From Cronobacter muytjensii ATCC 51329 (GTDB taxonomy: Bacteria; Pseudomonadota; Gammaproteobacteria; Enterobacterales; Enterobacteriaceae), in assembly GCF_001277195.1 (NCBI RefSeq), contig NZ_CP012268.1, positions 992,001-1,056,000 of the forward strand: DNA of 64,000 nt. Reading direction: 5' to 3'. The position numbers and the translations under genes were made by a program. The notes under the pieces are model-generated. The model was not told where the DNA came from. It was given only the letters and a program-made list of their open reading frames with translations, and did no database searches. Numbering within the stretch: the first letter of the stretch is position 1; each line of letters starts with the position of its first letter. Of the stretch, positions 25,249 through 34,610 are shown in pieces.

Positions 25249-27534
25249 TTAAATCTTACATGCGCCGCTTTCGCAGCCGTCATCCTGAATGGATGGCGCC
25301 AGGTCATCCTGGGCGTCTTCCGCGCCGTCGCGAGTGTTCTGATAGTACAGCGTCTTCACGCCGAGCTTATACGCGGTCAGCAGGTCTTTGAGCAACTGCT
25401 GCATCGGCACTTTGCCTGACGGGAAGCGCGTCGGATCGTAGTTGGTGTTCGCAGAAATCGACTGGTCGATAAATTTCTGCATGATGCCCACCAGTTGCAG
25501 ATAACCGTCGTTACCCGGCATTTCCCACAGCAGCTCATACTGATCTTTCAGCTGTTCGTAGTCCGGCACAACCTGACGCAGAATGCCGTCTTTCGACGCT
25601 TTAATGCTGATGTGGCCGCGCGGCGGCTCAATGCCGTTGGTGGCGTTGGAGATCTGCGACGAGGTCTCGGACGGCATCAGCGCGGACAGCGTGGAGTTAC
25701 GCAGACCGTGCGTTTTAATGGATTCGCGCAGGCTTTCCCAGTCGTAGTGCAGCGGCTCGTTTGCAATCGCATCCAGGTCTTTCTTGTAGGTGTCGACAGG
25801 CAGGATGCCTTTGCTGTAGGTGGTTTCATTGAACCACGGGCACGCGCCTTGCTCTTTCGCCAGCTCGTTGGAGGCTTTCAGCAGGTAGTACTGAATGGCT
25901 TCAAACGTTTTGTGCGTCAGGTTGTTGGCGCTGCCGTCGGAGTAACGTACGCCGTGCTTCGCCAGGTAGTACGCGAAGTTAATCACGCCGATGCCGAGGG
26001 TACGACGGCCCATTGCGCCGCGCTTCGCCGCCGGGATCGGGTAATCCTGATAATCCAGCAGAGCGTCAAGCGCACGCACCGCGAGGATAGCCAGCTCTTC
26101 CAGCTCGTCCAGGTTCTCGATAGCGCCCAGGTTGAAGGCGGAGAGGGTGCAGAGCGCGATTTCGCCGTTTTCGTCGTTAACGTCTTCCAGCGGTTTGGTC
26201 GGCAGGGCTATCTCCAGGCACAGGTTGGACTGGCGCACCGGCGCGACGACCGGGTCGAACGGGCTGTGGGTGTTACAGTGATCCACGTTCTGGATGTAGA
26301 TACGGCCAGTGGAAGCGCGCTCCTGCATCATCAGGGAGAACAGCTCAGACGCTTTAATGCGCTGTTTGCGGATGCTCTCGTCCTGCTCATATTTGGTGTA
26401 CAGACGCTCGAATTCGTCCTGATCGGCGAAGAACGCATCGTACAGGCCGGGCACGTCAGACGGGCTGAAGAGGGTGATATCTTCGCCTTTCAGCAGACGC
26501 TGGTACATCAGCTTGTTGATCTGCACGCCGTAGTCCATGTGGCGCACGCGGTTCGCTTCGGTGCCGCGGTTGTTTTTCAGCACCAGCAGGCTTTCCACTT
26601 CCAGATGCCACATCGGGTAGAAGAGGGTCGCCGCGCCGCCGCGAACGCCGCCCTGGGAGCAGGATTTCACCGCGGTCTGGAAATGCTTATAGAACGGGAT
26701 GCAGCCGGTGTGAAACGCTTCGCCGCCGCGAATGGGGCTTCCGAGCGCACGGATGCGGCCCGCGTTGATGCCGATACCGGCGCGCTGGGAAACGTATTTC
26801 ACGATGGCGCTGGAGGTCGCGTTGATGGAATCCAGGCTATCGCCGCACTCGATCAGCACGCAGGAGCTGAACTGACGGGTCGGGGTACGCACGCCAGACA
26901 TGATCGGCGTCGGCAGTGAAATTTTAAAGGTGGAGACCGCGTCGTAGAAGCGCTTCACATAATCCAGGCGGGTTTCGCGCGGATAGTTGGAGAACAGGCA
27001 CGCCGCCACCAGGATGTAGAGGAACTGCGCGCTTTCGTAGATCTCGCCGGTCACGCGGTTCTGCACCAGGTATTTACCTTCGAGCTGCTTCACGGCGGCG
27101 TAGGAGAAGTTCATGTCACGCCAGTGGTCGATAAAGCCGTCCATCTGCGCAAACTCTTCTTCGCTGTAATCCTGCAGCAGGTGATGGTCATATTTGCCCA
27201 GCTCAACCATCTTCACCACGTGATCGTAAAGCTTCGGCGGCTCGAACTGGCCGTAGGCTTTTTTACGCAGGTGGAAAATCGCCAGGCGCGCGGCCAGGTA
27301 CTGGTAATCCGGCGCGTCGCGGGAGATTAAGTCCGCCGCCGCCTTGATGATGGTCTCATGAATATCGGAGGTTTTGATGCCGTCGTAGAACTGAATGTGA
27401 GAACGCAGCTCTACCTGGGAGATGGAGACGTTATGCAGACCTTCCGCAGCCCAGTCCAGAACACGATGAATTTTATCCAGGTTAATGCGTTCCTGGCTGC
27501 CATCTCGTTTTGTTACCAGCAGACTCTGATTCAT
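25249..27534 (-). CDS. nrdA: Class Ia ribonucleotide reductase alpha subunit NrdA
   Basis: 761-aa catalytic subunit reducing ribonucleoside diphosphates. The N-terminal ATP-cone (MNQSLLVTKRDGSQERINLDKIHRVL...) gives allosteric control. Active-site motifs include FSSCVLIECGDS, NLCLEIALPTKPL with the radical cysteine, and the C-terminal redox pair in DGCESGACKI. The ATG at 27534 matches the family start; the frame continues 19 codons upstream without homology. It is the first gene of nrdAB-yfaE. Confidence 0.98.
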   Translation of the reverse strand: MNQSLLVTKRDGSQERINLDKIHRVLDWAAEGLHNVSISQVELRSHIQFYDGIKTSDIHETIIKAAADLISRDAPDYQYLAARLAIFHLRKKAYGQFEPPKLYDHVVKMVELGKYDHHLLQDYSEEEFAQMDGFIDHWRDMNFSYAAVKQLEGKYLVQNRVTGEIYESAQFLYILVAACLFSNYPRETRLDYVKRFYDAVSTFKISLPTPIMSGVRTPTRQFSSCVLIECGDSLDSINATSSAIVKYVSQRAGIGINAGRIRALGSPIRGGEAFHTGCIPFYKHFQTAVKSCSQGGVRGGAATLFYPMWHLEVESLLVLKNNRGTEANRVRHMDYGVQINKLMYQRLLKGEDITLFSPSDVPGLYDAFFADQDEFERLYTKYEQDESIRKQRIKASELFSLMMQERASTGRIYIQNVDHCNTHSPFDPVVAPVRQSNLCLEIALPTKPLEDVNDENGEIALCTLSAFNLGAIENLDELEELAILAVRALDALLDYQDYPIPAAKRGAMGRRTLGIGVINFAYYLAKHGVRYSDGSANNLTHKTFEAIQYYLLKASNELAKEQGACPWFNETTYSKGILPVDTYKKDLDAIANEPLHYDWESLRESIKTHGLRNSTLSALMPSETSSQISNATNGIEPPRGHISIKASKDGILRQVVPDYEQLKDQYELLWEMPGNDGYLQLVGIMQKFIDQSISANTNYDPTRFPSGKVPMQQLLKDLLTAYKLGVKTLYYQNTRDGAEDAQDDLAPSIQDDGCESGACKI

Positions 27535-27581
27535 GGGTAATACCTGTCCGTGAAATCCGTGAAAATAGAAATATCCCCCGC

Positions 27582-27610
27582 TTATCCACAAGTGACTAAC
27601 TTGTGGATAA
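27582..27610 (-). promoter_or_regulatory. Pair of inverted DnaA boxes upstream of nrdA
   Basis: TTATCCACA (27582-27590) and TGTGGATAA (27602-27610) are two perfect consensus DnaA boxes in opposite orientation, with centres 20 bases apart. DnaA boxes are known at the E. coli nrdA promoter and couple dNTP supply to replication initiation. Confidence 0.88.
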
Positions 27611-27658
27611 ATACTATATATAGGGGGTTTGAGATAAGTGAAACGCTATATGGTGAGT
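27611..27658 (-). promoter_or_regulatory. Tandem NrdR boxes of the nrdA promoter
   Basis: The palindrome CTATATATAG (27614-27623) and a second, weaker box ACGCTATATGGTGAGT (27643-27658) have centres about 32 bases apart, three helical turns. This is the usual paired layout of NrdR repressor sites. They sit directly beyond the DnaA boxes. No gene is seen in the remaining 27659-27826. Confidence 0.75.
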
Positions 27659-27826
27659 ATTCTAGTTCGGATTCTTTTGAGAACAAGGCTTGATTTCGGT
27701 ATTAATTTGCGTTTGCAAAATCCGGAAATTAAGTAAGTCCTCATTGCATAAGGGCTTGAGGGCTTGTCAAGGCGGCAGGAAAAAAAATGAAAATTTGATC
27801 GAACGCTGATTTCCTGGTCAGGAAAG

Positions 27827-27860
27827 AAATTGCGCAACAGAACGTTGCGCAATTTTTAAT
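27827..27860. terminator. Terminator hairpin downstream of ubiG
   Basis: AAATTGCGCAAC and GTTGCGCAATTT form a perfect 12-bp stem with a 5-base loop and T-rich flanks on both strands. It lies just beyond the ubiG stop on the minus strand. Confidence 0.8.
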
Positions 27861-27874
27861 ACCAAAAGCTTCTA

Positions 27875-28606
27875 TCAGGCAGGGTTTTTAGCCTGTGTAT
27901 GCAACATGTAGTTAACATCAACACCAGGCGCGAGCTTGAAGCGGTTGGTCAGCGGGTTGTAATGCAGGCCGATAATATGACGCTCTTCAAGCGGGGTTTC
28001 GTCGACCCATCCCAGCAGTTCGGAAGGGCGGATAAACTTTTTAGCGTCGTGCGTGCCTTTGGGCACCATGCGCAGCACATATTCCGCGCCGACCACCGCC
28101 ATCAGCCAGGATTTGGCGTTGCGGTTGAGCGTGGAGAAAAAGACGTGGCCGCCGGGCTTCACAAGTTTTGCGCAGGCCTGCACCACCGAGCGCGGGTCCG
28201 GCACGTGCTCCAGCATCTCCATGCAGGTCACCACGTCATAAGCGCCAGGATGCTGCGCCGCGTGCTCTTCTACCGTGCGCTGGACATACTCCAGCTCCAC
28301 GCCGCTTTCCAGCGCGTGCAGGCGCGCGACCGCGAGCGGCTCGGCGCCCATATCGAGCCCCGTAACGTTCGCTCCTTCGCGGGCCATGCTTTCAGAAAGA
28401 ATGCCGCCACCGCAACCGACATCCAGCACCTTTTTCCCAAACAGCCCGCCGGCGCGTTCGGCGATATAGCCAAGACGCAGCGGGTTAATGCGATGCAGCG
28501 GTTTAAACTCCCCTTCAGTGTCCCACCAGCGCGAAGCGACAGCTTCAAATTTGGCGATTTCTTCTAAGTCTACGTTGTGCGCAACGGGCGGTTTTTCAGC
28601 ATTCAT
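27875..28606 (-). CDS. ubiG: Ubiquinone O-methyltransferase UbiG
   Basis: SAM-dependent enzyme doing both O-methylations in ubiquinone synthesis, 243 aa. SAM motif I is KVLDVGCGGGILSESMAREG, followed by VTCMEMLEHVPDP, and the family signature FEAVASRWWDTEGEFKPLHR is near the N-terminus. GAGG precedes the ATG. It is divergent from gyrA, as in E. coli, and ends at a strong hairpin. Confidence 0.97.
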   Translation of the reverse strand: MNAEKPPVAHNVDLEEIAKFEAVASRWWDTEGEFKPLHRINPLRLGYIAERAGGLFGKKVLDVGCGGGILSESMAREGANVTGLDMGAEPLAVARLHALESGVELEYVQRTVEEHAAQHPGAYDVVTCMEMLEHVPDPRSVVQACAKLVKPGGHVFFSTLNRNAKSWLMAVVGAEYVLRMVPKGTHDAKKFIRPSELLGWVDETPLEERHIIGLHYNPLTNRFKLAPGVDVNYMLHTQAKNPA

Positions 28607-28684
28607 GGACGCCTCTACTCCTTTCTTCGCAAGAGCGTCGAGTATAACAGGCGTCAGTGGGGAATAAAGCGGCCTGACGGGGCT

Positions 28685-28721
28685 ATTCGGTTTACCGAAT
28701 AGGGCGCGGCTGTGTTATAAT
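28685..28721 (+). promoter_or_regulatory. gyrA promoter with inverted repeat over the -35 region
   Basis: A perfect TATAAT (28716-28721) lies 45 bases before the gyrA ATG. The matching -35 is weak (TTTACC/TACCGA region). An exact inverted repeat, ATTCGG (28685-28690) and CCGAAT (28695-28700), covers it. A good -10 with a poor -35 is the pattern of supercoiling-sensitive gyrase promoters. Confidence 0.7.
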
Positions 28722-28765
28722 TTGCGACCTTTGAATCCGGGACACAGTAGAGGGATAACGGTCAG

Positions 28766-31402
28766 ATGAGCGACCTTGCCAGAGAAATTACACCGGTCAA
28801 CATTGAGGAAGAGTTAAAGAACTCCTATCTGGATTACGCGATGTCGGTTATTGTCGGCCGCGCGCTTCCGGATGTCCGAGATGGCCTCAAACCGGTACAC
28901 CGTCGCGTACTTTACGCCATGAACGTGTTGGGCAATGACTGGAATAAAGCCTACAAAAAATCCGCCCGTGTCGTTGGTGACGTAATCGGTAAATACCATC
29001 CCCACGGTGATTCCGCCGTCTACGATACCATTGTGCGTATGGCTCAGCCGTTCTCGCTGCGCTACACGCTGGTGGATGGTCAGGGCAACTTCGGTTCTAT
29101 CGACGGCGACTCCGCCGCAGCGATGCGTTATACGGAAATCCGTCTGGCGAAGATCGCCCATGAACTGATGGCCGACCTCGATAAAGAAACCGTTGATTTT
29201 GTTGATAACTATGACGGCACGGAAAAAATCCCTGACGTCATGCCGACCAAAATCCCGAACCTGCTGGTAAACGGTGCTTCCGGTATCGCGGTCGGGATGG
29301 CGACGAACATTCCGCCGCATAACCTGACGGAAGTGATTAACGGCTGCCTCGCCTATATCGATGATGAAGACATCAGCATTGAAGGGCTGATGGAACACAT
29401 CCCTGGCCCGGATTTCCCGACCGCCGCCATCATCAATGGCCGTCGCGGCATTGAAGAGGCGTATCGCACCGGTCGCGGCAAAATCTATATTCGCGCGCGC
29501 GCGGAAGTCGAAGTCGATCCGAAGAACGGCCGTGAAACCATCATCGTGCACGAAATTCCGTATCAGGTGAACAAAGCGCGCCTGATCGAGAAAATCGCCG
29601 AGCTGGTGAAAGAAAAACGCGTTGAAGGCATTAGCGCGCTGCGCGATGAGTCTGACAAAGACGGCATGCGTATCGTTATTGAAATTAAACGCGACGCCGT
29701 CGGCGAAGTGGTGCTCAATAACCTCTATTCCCAGACGCAGCTTCAGGTCTCTTTCGGCATCAACATGGTGGCGTTGCACCACGGTCAGCCGAAGATCATG
29801 CCGCTGAAAGATATCCTGGCGGCGTTTGTTCGCCACCGCCGTGAAGTGGTGACCCGTCGTACCATTTTTGAACTGCGCAAAGCCCGCGATCGCGCGCATA
29901 TCTTAGAAGCGCTGGCGATTGCGCTTGCTAACATCGACCCAATCATTGAGCTGATTCGCCGCGCGCCAACGCCGGCGGAAGCGAAAGCGGGCCTGATCGC
30001 GCAGGCGTGGGATCTCGGCAACGTGAAAGCGATGCTGGAGGGCGCGGGCGATGACGCCGCGCGTCCGGAGTGGCTGGAGCCGGAATTTGGTATTCGCGAC
30101 GGTAAATACTGGCTGACCGAGCAACAGGCTCAGGCGATCCTCGACCTGCGTCTGCAAAAGCTCACCGGCCTTGAGCATGAAAAACTGCTCGACGAGTATA
30201 AAGAGCTGCTGACCCAGATTGCCGAGCTGCTGCATATTCTCGGCAGCGCCGATCGCCTGATGGAAGTGATCCGCGAAGAGCTGGAGCTGATCCGCGATCA
30301 GTTCGGCGATGAGCGCCGCACCGAAATCACCGCGAACAGCGCCGATATCAACATTGAAGACCTGATCAACCAGGAAGATGTGGTGGTCACCCTGTCTCAT
30401 CAGGGCTATGTGAAGTATCAGCCGCTGACGGATTACGAAGCGCAGCGCCGCGGCGGTAAAGGCAAATCCGCCGCGCGTATTAAAGAAGAAGACTTTATCG
30501 ACCGCCTGCTGGTGGCCAACACCCACGACACGATCCTCTGCTTCTCGAGCCGCGGTCGTCTCTACTGGATGAAAGTCTATCAGCTCCCGGAAGCGAGCCG
30601 CGGCGCCCGTGGGCGTCCTATCGTTAACCTGCTGCCGCTGGAAGCGAATGAGCGTATCACCGCGATTCTGCCGGTACGCGAGTACGAAGAGGGCGTCAAC
30701 GTCTTTATGGCGACCGCCAGCGGTACCGTGAAGAAAACGGCGCTGACCGAGTTCAGCCGTCCGCGTACCGCCGGGATCATCGCGGTGAACCTGAACGAAG
30801 GCGATGAGCTGATTGGCGTCGACCTGACCGCCGGTAAGGACGAAGTGATGCTGTTCTCCGCGCAGGGCAAAGTGGTGCGCTTTAAAGAAGACGCTGTGCG
30901 TCCGATGGGGCGTACCGCCACCGGCGTACGCGGTATTCGCCTCGGCGAAGGCGACAGCGTCGTGTCGCTTATCGTGCCGCGCGGCGAAGGCGCTATCCTG
31001 ACCGCCACCCAGAACGGTTACGGCAAACGTACCGCAGTGGAAGAGTACCCCACCAAATCGCGCGCGACCAAAGGGGTTATCTCCATCAAAGTCACCGATC
31101 GCAACGGCCCGGTGGTTGGCGCGGTGCAGGTAGACGACGCGGATCAGATAATGATGATCACCGATGCCGGTACGCTTGTGCGTACGCGCGTATCGGAAAT
31201 CAGCGTGGTGGGCCGTAACACCCAGGGCGTTATCCTCATCCGCACGGCGGAAGATGAAAACGTGGTAGGGCTGCAACGTGTCGCCGAGCCGGTGGATGAC
31301 GAAGAGCTCGACTCCATCGACGGCAGCGTGGCGGAAGGCGACGATGAAATCGCGCCGGAAACCGACGCTGATGACGATGCGGCGGATGACGCTGACGAGT
31401 AA
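28766..31402 (+). CDS. gyrA: DNA gyrase subunit A
   Basis: Breakage-reunion subunit of gyrase, 878 aa. The active-site tyrosine is Tyr122 in AAMRYTEIRLAK. The quinolone-resistance region reads HPHGDSAVYDT, with Ser83 and Asp87 unmutated, so the sequence predicts a quinolone-susceptible GyrA. The C-terminal beta-pinwheel begins after the GyrA box QRRGGKG and ends in a long acidic tail (EGDDEIAPETDADDDAADDADE in two parts). It is flanked by its own promoter and a strong terminator, so it is monocistronic. Confidence 0.99.
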   Translation: MSDLAREITPVNIEEELKNSYLDYAMSVIVGRALPDVRDGLKPVHRRVLYAMNVLGNDWNKAYKKSARVVGDVIGKYHPHGDSAVYDTIVRMAQPFSLRYTLVDGQGNFGSIDGDSAAAMRYTEIRLAKIAHELMADLDKETVDFVDNYDGTEKIPDVMPTKIPNLLVNGASGIAVGMATNIPPHNLTEVINGCLAYIDDEDISIEGLMEHIPGPDFPTAAIINGRRGIEEAYRTGRGKIYIRARAEVEVDPKNGRETIIVHEIPYQVNKARLIEKIAELVKEKRVEGISALRDESDKDGMRIVIEIKRDAVGEVVLNNLYSQTQLQVSFGINMVALHHGQPKIMPLKDILAAFVRHRREVVTRRTIFELRKARDRAHILEALAIALANIDPIIELIRRAPTPAEAKAGLIAQAWDLGNVKAMLEGAGDDAARPEWLEPEFGIRDGKYWLTEQQAQAILDLRLQKLTGLEHEKLLDEYKELLTQIAELLHILGSADRLMEVIREELELIRDQFGDERRTEITANSADINIEDLINQEDVVVTLSHQGYVKYQPLTDYEAQRRGGKGKSAARIKEEDFIDRLLVANTHDTILCFSSRGRLYWMKVYQLPEASRGARGRPIVNLLPLEANERITAILPVREYEEGVNVFMATASGTVKKTALTEFSRPRTAGIIAVNLNEGDELIGVDLTAGKDEVMLFSAQGKVVRFKEDAVRPMGRTATGVRGIRLGEGDSVVSLIVPRGEGAILTATQNGYGKRTAVEEYPTKSRATKGVISIKVTDRNGPVVGAVQVDDADQIMMITDAGTLVRTRVSEISVVGRNTQGVILIRTAEDENVVGLQRVAEPVDDEELDSIDGSVAEGDDEIAPETDADDDAADDADE

Positions 31403-31439
31403 TCGTCACGCGCTGTCGCAGACAACGCGTTGCCACACG

Positions 31440-31472
31440 AAAGGGCCGGTTTTACCGGCCCTTTCTTTTTTT
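31440..31472 (+). terminator. Intrinsic terminator after gyrA
   Basis: AAAGGGCCGG/CCGGCCCTTT stem with a T-rich loop and a CTTTTTTT tail. Confidence 0.93.
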
Positions 31473-31597
31473 CGGCGCGCAAGGCGCCAGGCTGCTCTGA
31501 ATATCTCCGGATAATGTCGTTGCCGTTGCGGCACAAGGGTTTTGCGGCTACCTTAACGGCATTCCTTTTTGTGACCTCACGGCTAGCTGGTGCCCCT

Positions 31598-34447
31598 TTG
31601 AAATACTTCGTCTCTTTCCGCTCGACGCTTAAGGTGTCGCGTTATCTTTTCCGGGCGCTGGCGCTGCTGCTCTGGCTGCTTATCGCCCTGTTTTCGGTGT
31701 TTTACATCGTAAACGCGCTGCACGTAAAAGAGTCGGAAATTCGTCAGGAATTTAACCTGAGCTACGATCAGGCGCAGCGCTACATTCAGCGCACCTCTGA
31801 CGTCATGAAAGAGCTGAAGTATGTTGCCGAAAACCGGCTGGATAATATCGACGCGCTGTTGAAAAACGGACGCGGGCAGAACGATCCTCTCACCGCGCCG
31901 ACGTTTGTGCCGCTGTTTTCCGATTCCGACTGTAATACGCTCGGCACCAGCTGGCGCGGTTCTCTGCAGTCGCTCTCCTGGTTTTTACGCTACTGGCACG
32001 ACAACTTCTCGGCCGCCTACGATTTAAACCGCGTGTTTCTGATTGGCTCCGATAATCTGTGCATGGCGGATTTTGGCCTGCGTGAAATCCCCCTTGAGCG
32101 CGACAAAACGCTACAGGCGCTGCATGAGCGTATCGTGAAATACCGCAACGCGCCGCAGGATGAGCGCGGCAACAGCCTGTTCTGGGTGTCGCAGGGGCCG
32201 CGCCCGGGCGTCGGCTATTTCTATTCCCTGACGCCGGTATATCTGGCGAACCGCCTGCAGGGTCTGCTGGGTATCGAACAGACCATCCGCATGGAAAACT
32301 TCTTTACGCCCGGCAGCATGCCGATGGGCGTGACAATCCTTGATGAAAATGACCGTCCGCTGTTTGCGCTGACTGGCCCGGAGACGCGTCTTGAGCGCGA
32401 CGGCGAATGGGAGCAGGAGCGCGCGTGGTTTGGCTATACGTCGGGCTTTAAGCAGCTGATCCTGAAAAAGAGCCTGCCGCCGTCGTCATTAAGCATCGTC
32501 TATTCCGTACCGGTTGATGTAGTGCTGGAGCGCATCCGGATGCTTATCCTTAACGCCGTGCTGCTGAACGTGCTGGTGGGGATTGTCCTGTTTACGCTGG
32601 CGCGCATGTATGAGCGGCGCATTTTCATCCCGGCGGAAAACGACGCTCAGCGTCTCGAAGAGCATGAGCAGTTCAACCGTAAAATCGTCGCGTCGGCGCC
32701 GGTCGGGATCTGTATTCTGCGCACCCAGGACGGCACCAATATTATTTCCAACGAGCTTGCGCATAACTATTTGAATATGCTGACGCACGAGGACCGCCAG
32801 CGGCTGACGCAGATTATCTGCGGGCAGCAGGTGAACTTCGTCGACGTGCTCACCAGCAACAATACCAACCTGCAAATCAGCTTCGTCCATTCGCGCTATC
32901 GCAATGAAAACGTAGCGATCTGCGTGCTGGTGGATGTCTCGGCGCGCGTCAAAATGGAAGAGTCGCTGCAGGAGATGGCCCAGGCGGCGGAGCAGGCGAG
33001 CCAGTCGAAATCGATGTTCCTCGCGACCGTCAGCCACGAGCTGCGCACGCCGCTGTACGGCATTATCGGCAACCTCGATCTGTTGCAGACTCAGGAGCTG
33101 CCGAAAGGCGTCGACAGGCTCGTGACTGCAATGCACAACTCCTCCAGCCTGCTGCTGAAGATAATCAGCGATATTCTCGATTTCTCAAAAATCGAGTCGG
33201 AGCAGTTGAAAATCGAACCTCGGGAGTTTTCCCCGCGCGAAGTGATGAGCCACATCACCGCCAACTATCAGCCGCTGGTGGTGCGCAAACAGCTCGGGCT
33301 GTACTGTTTTATCGAGCCGGACGTGCCCATGACGCTGCTTGGCGACCCAATGCGCCTGCAGCAGGTGATTTCCAACCTGCTCAGCAACGCCATTAAATTT
33401 ACCGATATCGGCTGCATTATTTTGCATGTCGGCACCCAGGGCGATTACCTCTGCTTCCGCGTGCGCGATACCGGCGTCGGTATTCCGGCGAAAGAAGTGG
33501 TGCGTCTGTTCGATCCATTCTTCCAGGTCGGCACTGGCGTGCAGCGCAATTTCCAGGGCACCGGGCTGGGGCTCGCTATCTGCGAAAAACTGATCAACAT
33601 GATGGATGGCGATATCTCAGTCGACACCGAACCGGGCATGGGCAGTCAGTTTACTATCCGCATTCCGCAGTGGCAGGCGCAGCTGCCGCCGAAACCGAAC
33701 GTCGACGGGCTTTCTAATAAACGCTTCTGGCTGGCGGTGCGTAACGCGTCGCTCTGCGAATATCTGCAAGGGATGCTGACGCGCAACAATCTGCGCGTTC
33801 AGAACCATCACGGTGAAACACCGGACAAAGACGACATTCTGATCACCGACGACGAGAATTGCGTCGCGTGGCAGGGCAGGGCGGCGATCCTCTTCTGCCG
33901 CCGCCACATCGGCATGCCGGTAGAGCGCAGCCCTGGCGTCTGGATGCATAGCGTGGCCGCGCCGCATGAGCTGTTGACCCTGCTGGGCCGTATCTACAGC
34001 ATCAATGTTGAAGTGCCGGGCAGCGAACCGACGCTGCCGGCCGCCGCCGCGAGCGCCGAGCAGAACGAAGATATGATGATTCTGGTGGTGGATGACCATC
34101 CGATTAACCGCCGTCTGCTCGCCGATCAGCTTGGTACGCTGGGCTACCAGTGCCGCACCGCCAATGACGGTGTGGACGCGCTCAACGTGCTCAGCAAAAA
34201 CCATATCGATATCGTTTTAAGCGACGTCAACATGCCGAACATGGATGGCTATCGCCTGACGCAGCGTATTCGCCAGCTGGGCCTGACGCTGCCGGTTGTG
34301 GGCGTGACCGCGAATGCGCTGGCGGAAGAGAAACAGCGCTGTATTGAATCGGGAATGGACAGCTGTCTCTCCAAACCGGTAACGCTGGACGTGCTGAAAC
34401 AGACGCTGGCGGTCTATGCTGACCGGGTGCGCAAGGCGCGCGTATGA
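31598..34447 (+). CDS. rcsC: Hybrid sensor kinase RcsC of the Rcs phosphorelay
   Basis: Inner-membrane hybrid histidine kinase/phosphatase of the Rcs envelope-stress relay, 949 aa from TTG 31598, exactly the E. coli length. TM1 is near residues 20-42 and is followed by a periplasmic domain; TM2 is near 310-335. His480 is in TVSHELRTPLYG, then come the ATPase motifs, an ABL domain and a receiver with Asp876 (VLSDVNMPNMDG). The frame is open far upstream, but the family start is MKY/LKY, here encoded by TTG, which suggests low expression. It converges with rcsB. Confidence 0.96.
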   Translation: MKYFVSFRSTLKVSRYLFRALALLLWLLIALFSVFYIVNALHVKESEIRQEFNLSYDQAQRYIQRTSDVMKELKYVAENRLDNIDALLKNGRGQNDPLTAPTFVPLFSDSDCNTLGTSWRGSLQSLSWFLRYWHDNFSAAYDLNRVFLIGSDNLCMADFGLREIPLERDKTLQALHERIVKYRNAPQDERGNSLFWVSQGPRPGVGYFYSLTPVYLANRLQGLLGIEQTIRMENFFTPGSMPMGVTILDENDRPLFALTGPETRLERDGEWEQERAWFGYTSGFKQLILKKSLPPSSLSIVYSVPVDVVLERIRMLILNAVLLNVLVGIVLFTLARMYERRIFIPAENDAQRLEEHEQFNRKIVASAPVGICILRTQDGTNIISNELAHNYLNMLTHEDRQRLTQIICGQQVNFVDVLTSNNTNLQISFVHSRYRNENVAICVLVDVSARVKMEESLQEMAQAAEQASQSKSMFLATVSHELRTPLYGIIGNLDLLQTQELPKGVDRLVTAMHNSSSLLLKIISDILDFSKIESEQLKIEPREFSPREVMSHITANYQPLVVRKQLGLYCFIEPDVPMTLLGDPMRLQQVISNLLSNAIKFTDIGCIILHVGTQGDYLCFRVRDTGVGIPAKEVVRLFDPFFQVGTGVQRNFQGTGLGLAICEKLINMMDGDISVDTEPGMGSQFTIRIPQWQAQLPPKPNVDGLSNKRFWLAVRNASLCEYLQGMLTRNNLRVQNHHGETPDKDDILITDDENCVAWQGRAAILFCRRHIGMPVERSPGVWMHSVAAPHELLTLLGRIYSINVEVPGSEPTLPAAAASAEQNEDMMILVVDDHPINRRLLADQLGTLGYQCRTANDGVDALNVLSKNHIDIVLSDVNMPNMDGYRLTQRIRQLGLTLPVVGVTANALAEEKQRCIESGMDSCLSKPVTLDVLKQTLAVYADRVRKARV

Positions 34448-34578
34448 TCGCAGGGCGCCTCGTCACTGGCGGCGGTGCGCCTGCACGCGGCGTGACAAAA
34501 CCGATAAGCAAAACGCATCAATGACCCGTAAGCGGCATTCATCTTTCGGTGTGAAAAGCAGGGCGGGGAACAGCGGAT

Positions 34579-34602
34579 GTCCCTGCCCGCGCGGGCAGGG
34601 AC
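34579..34602. other. Perfect palindromic hairpin between rcsC and rcsB
   Basis: GTCCCTGCCC and GGGCAGGGAC pair perfectly around GCGC in the 163-base gap between the convergent rcsC and rcsB. There is no T run, so this is a possible 3'-end stabiliser or weak terminator. Confidence 0.6.
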
Positions 34603-34610
34603 GGGAGGCA

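Noticed and set aside
25495..26919. 474-codon frame opposite nrdA
   Set aside because: Antisense shadow of nrdA; no recognisable domain.
27646..27852. 68-codon frame upstream of nrdA on the minus strand
   Set aside because: Overlaps the NrdR box and AT-rich control region, lacks a good ribosome site, and looks like random sequence.
29903..31276. 457-codon frame opposite gyrA
   Set aside because: Antisense shadow of a certain gene.
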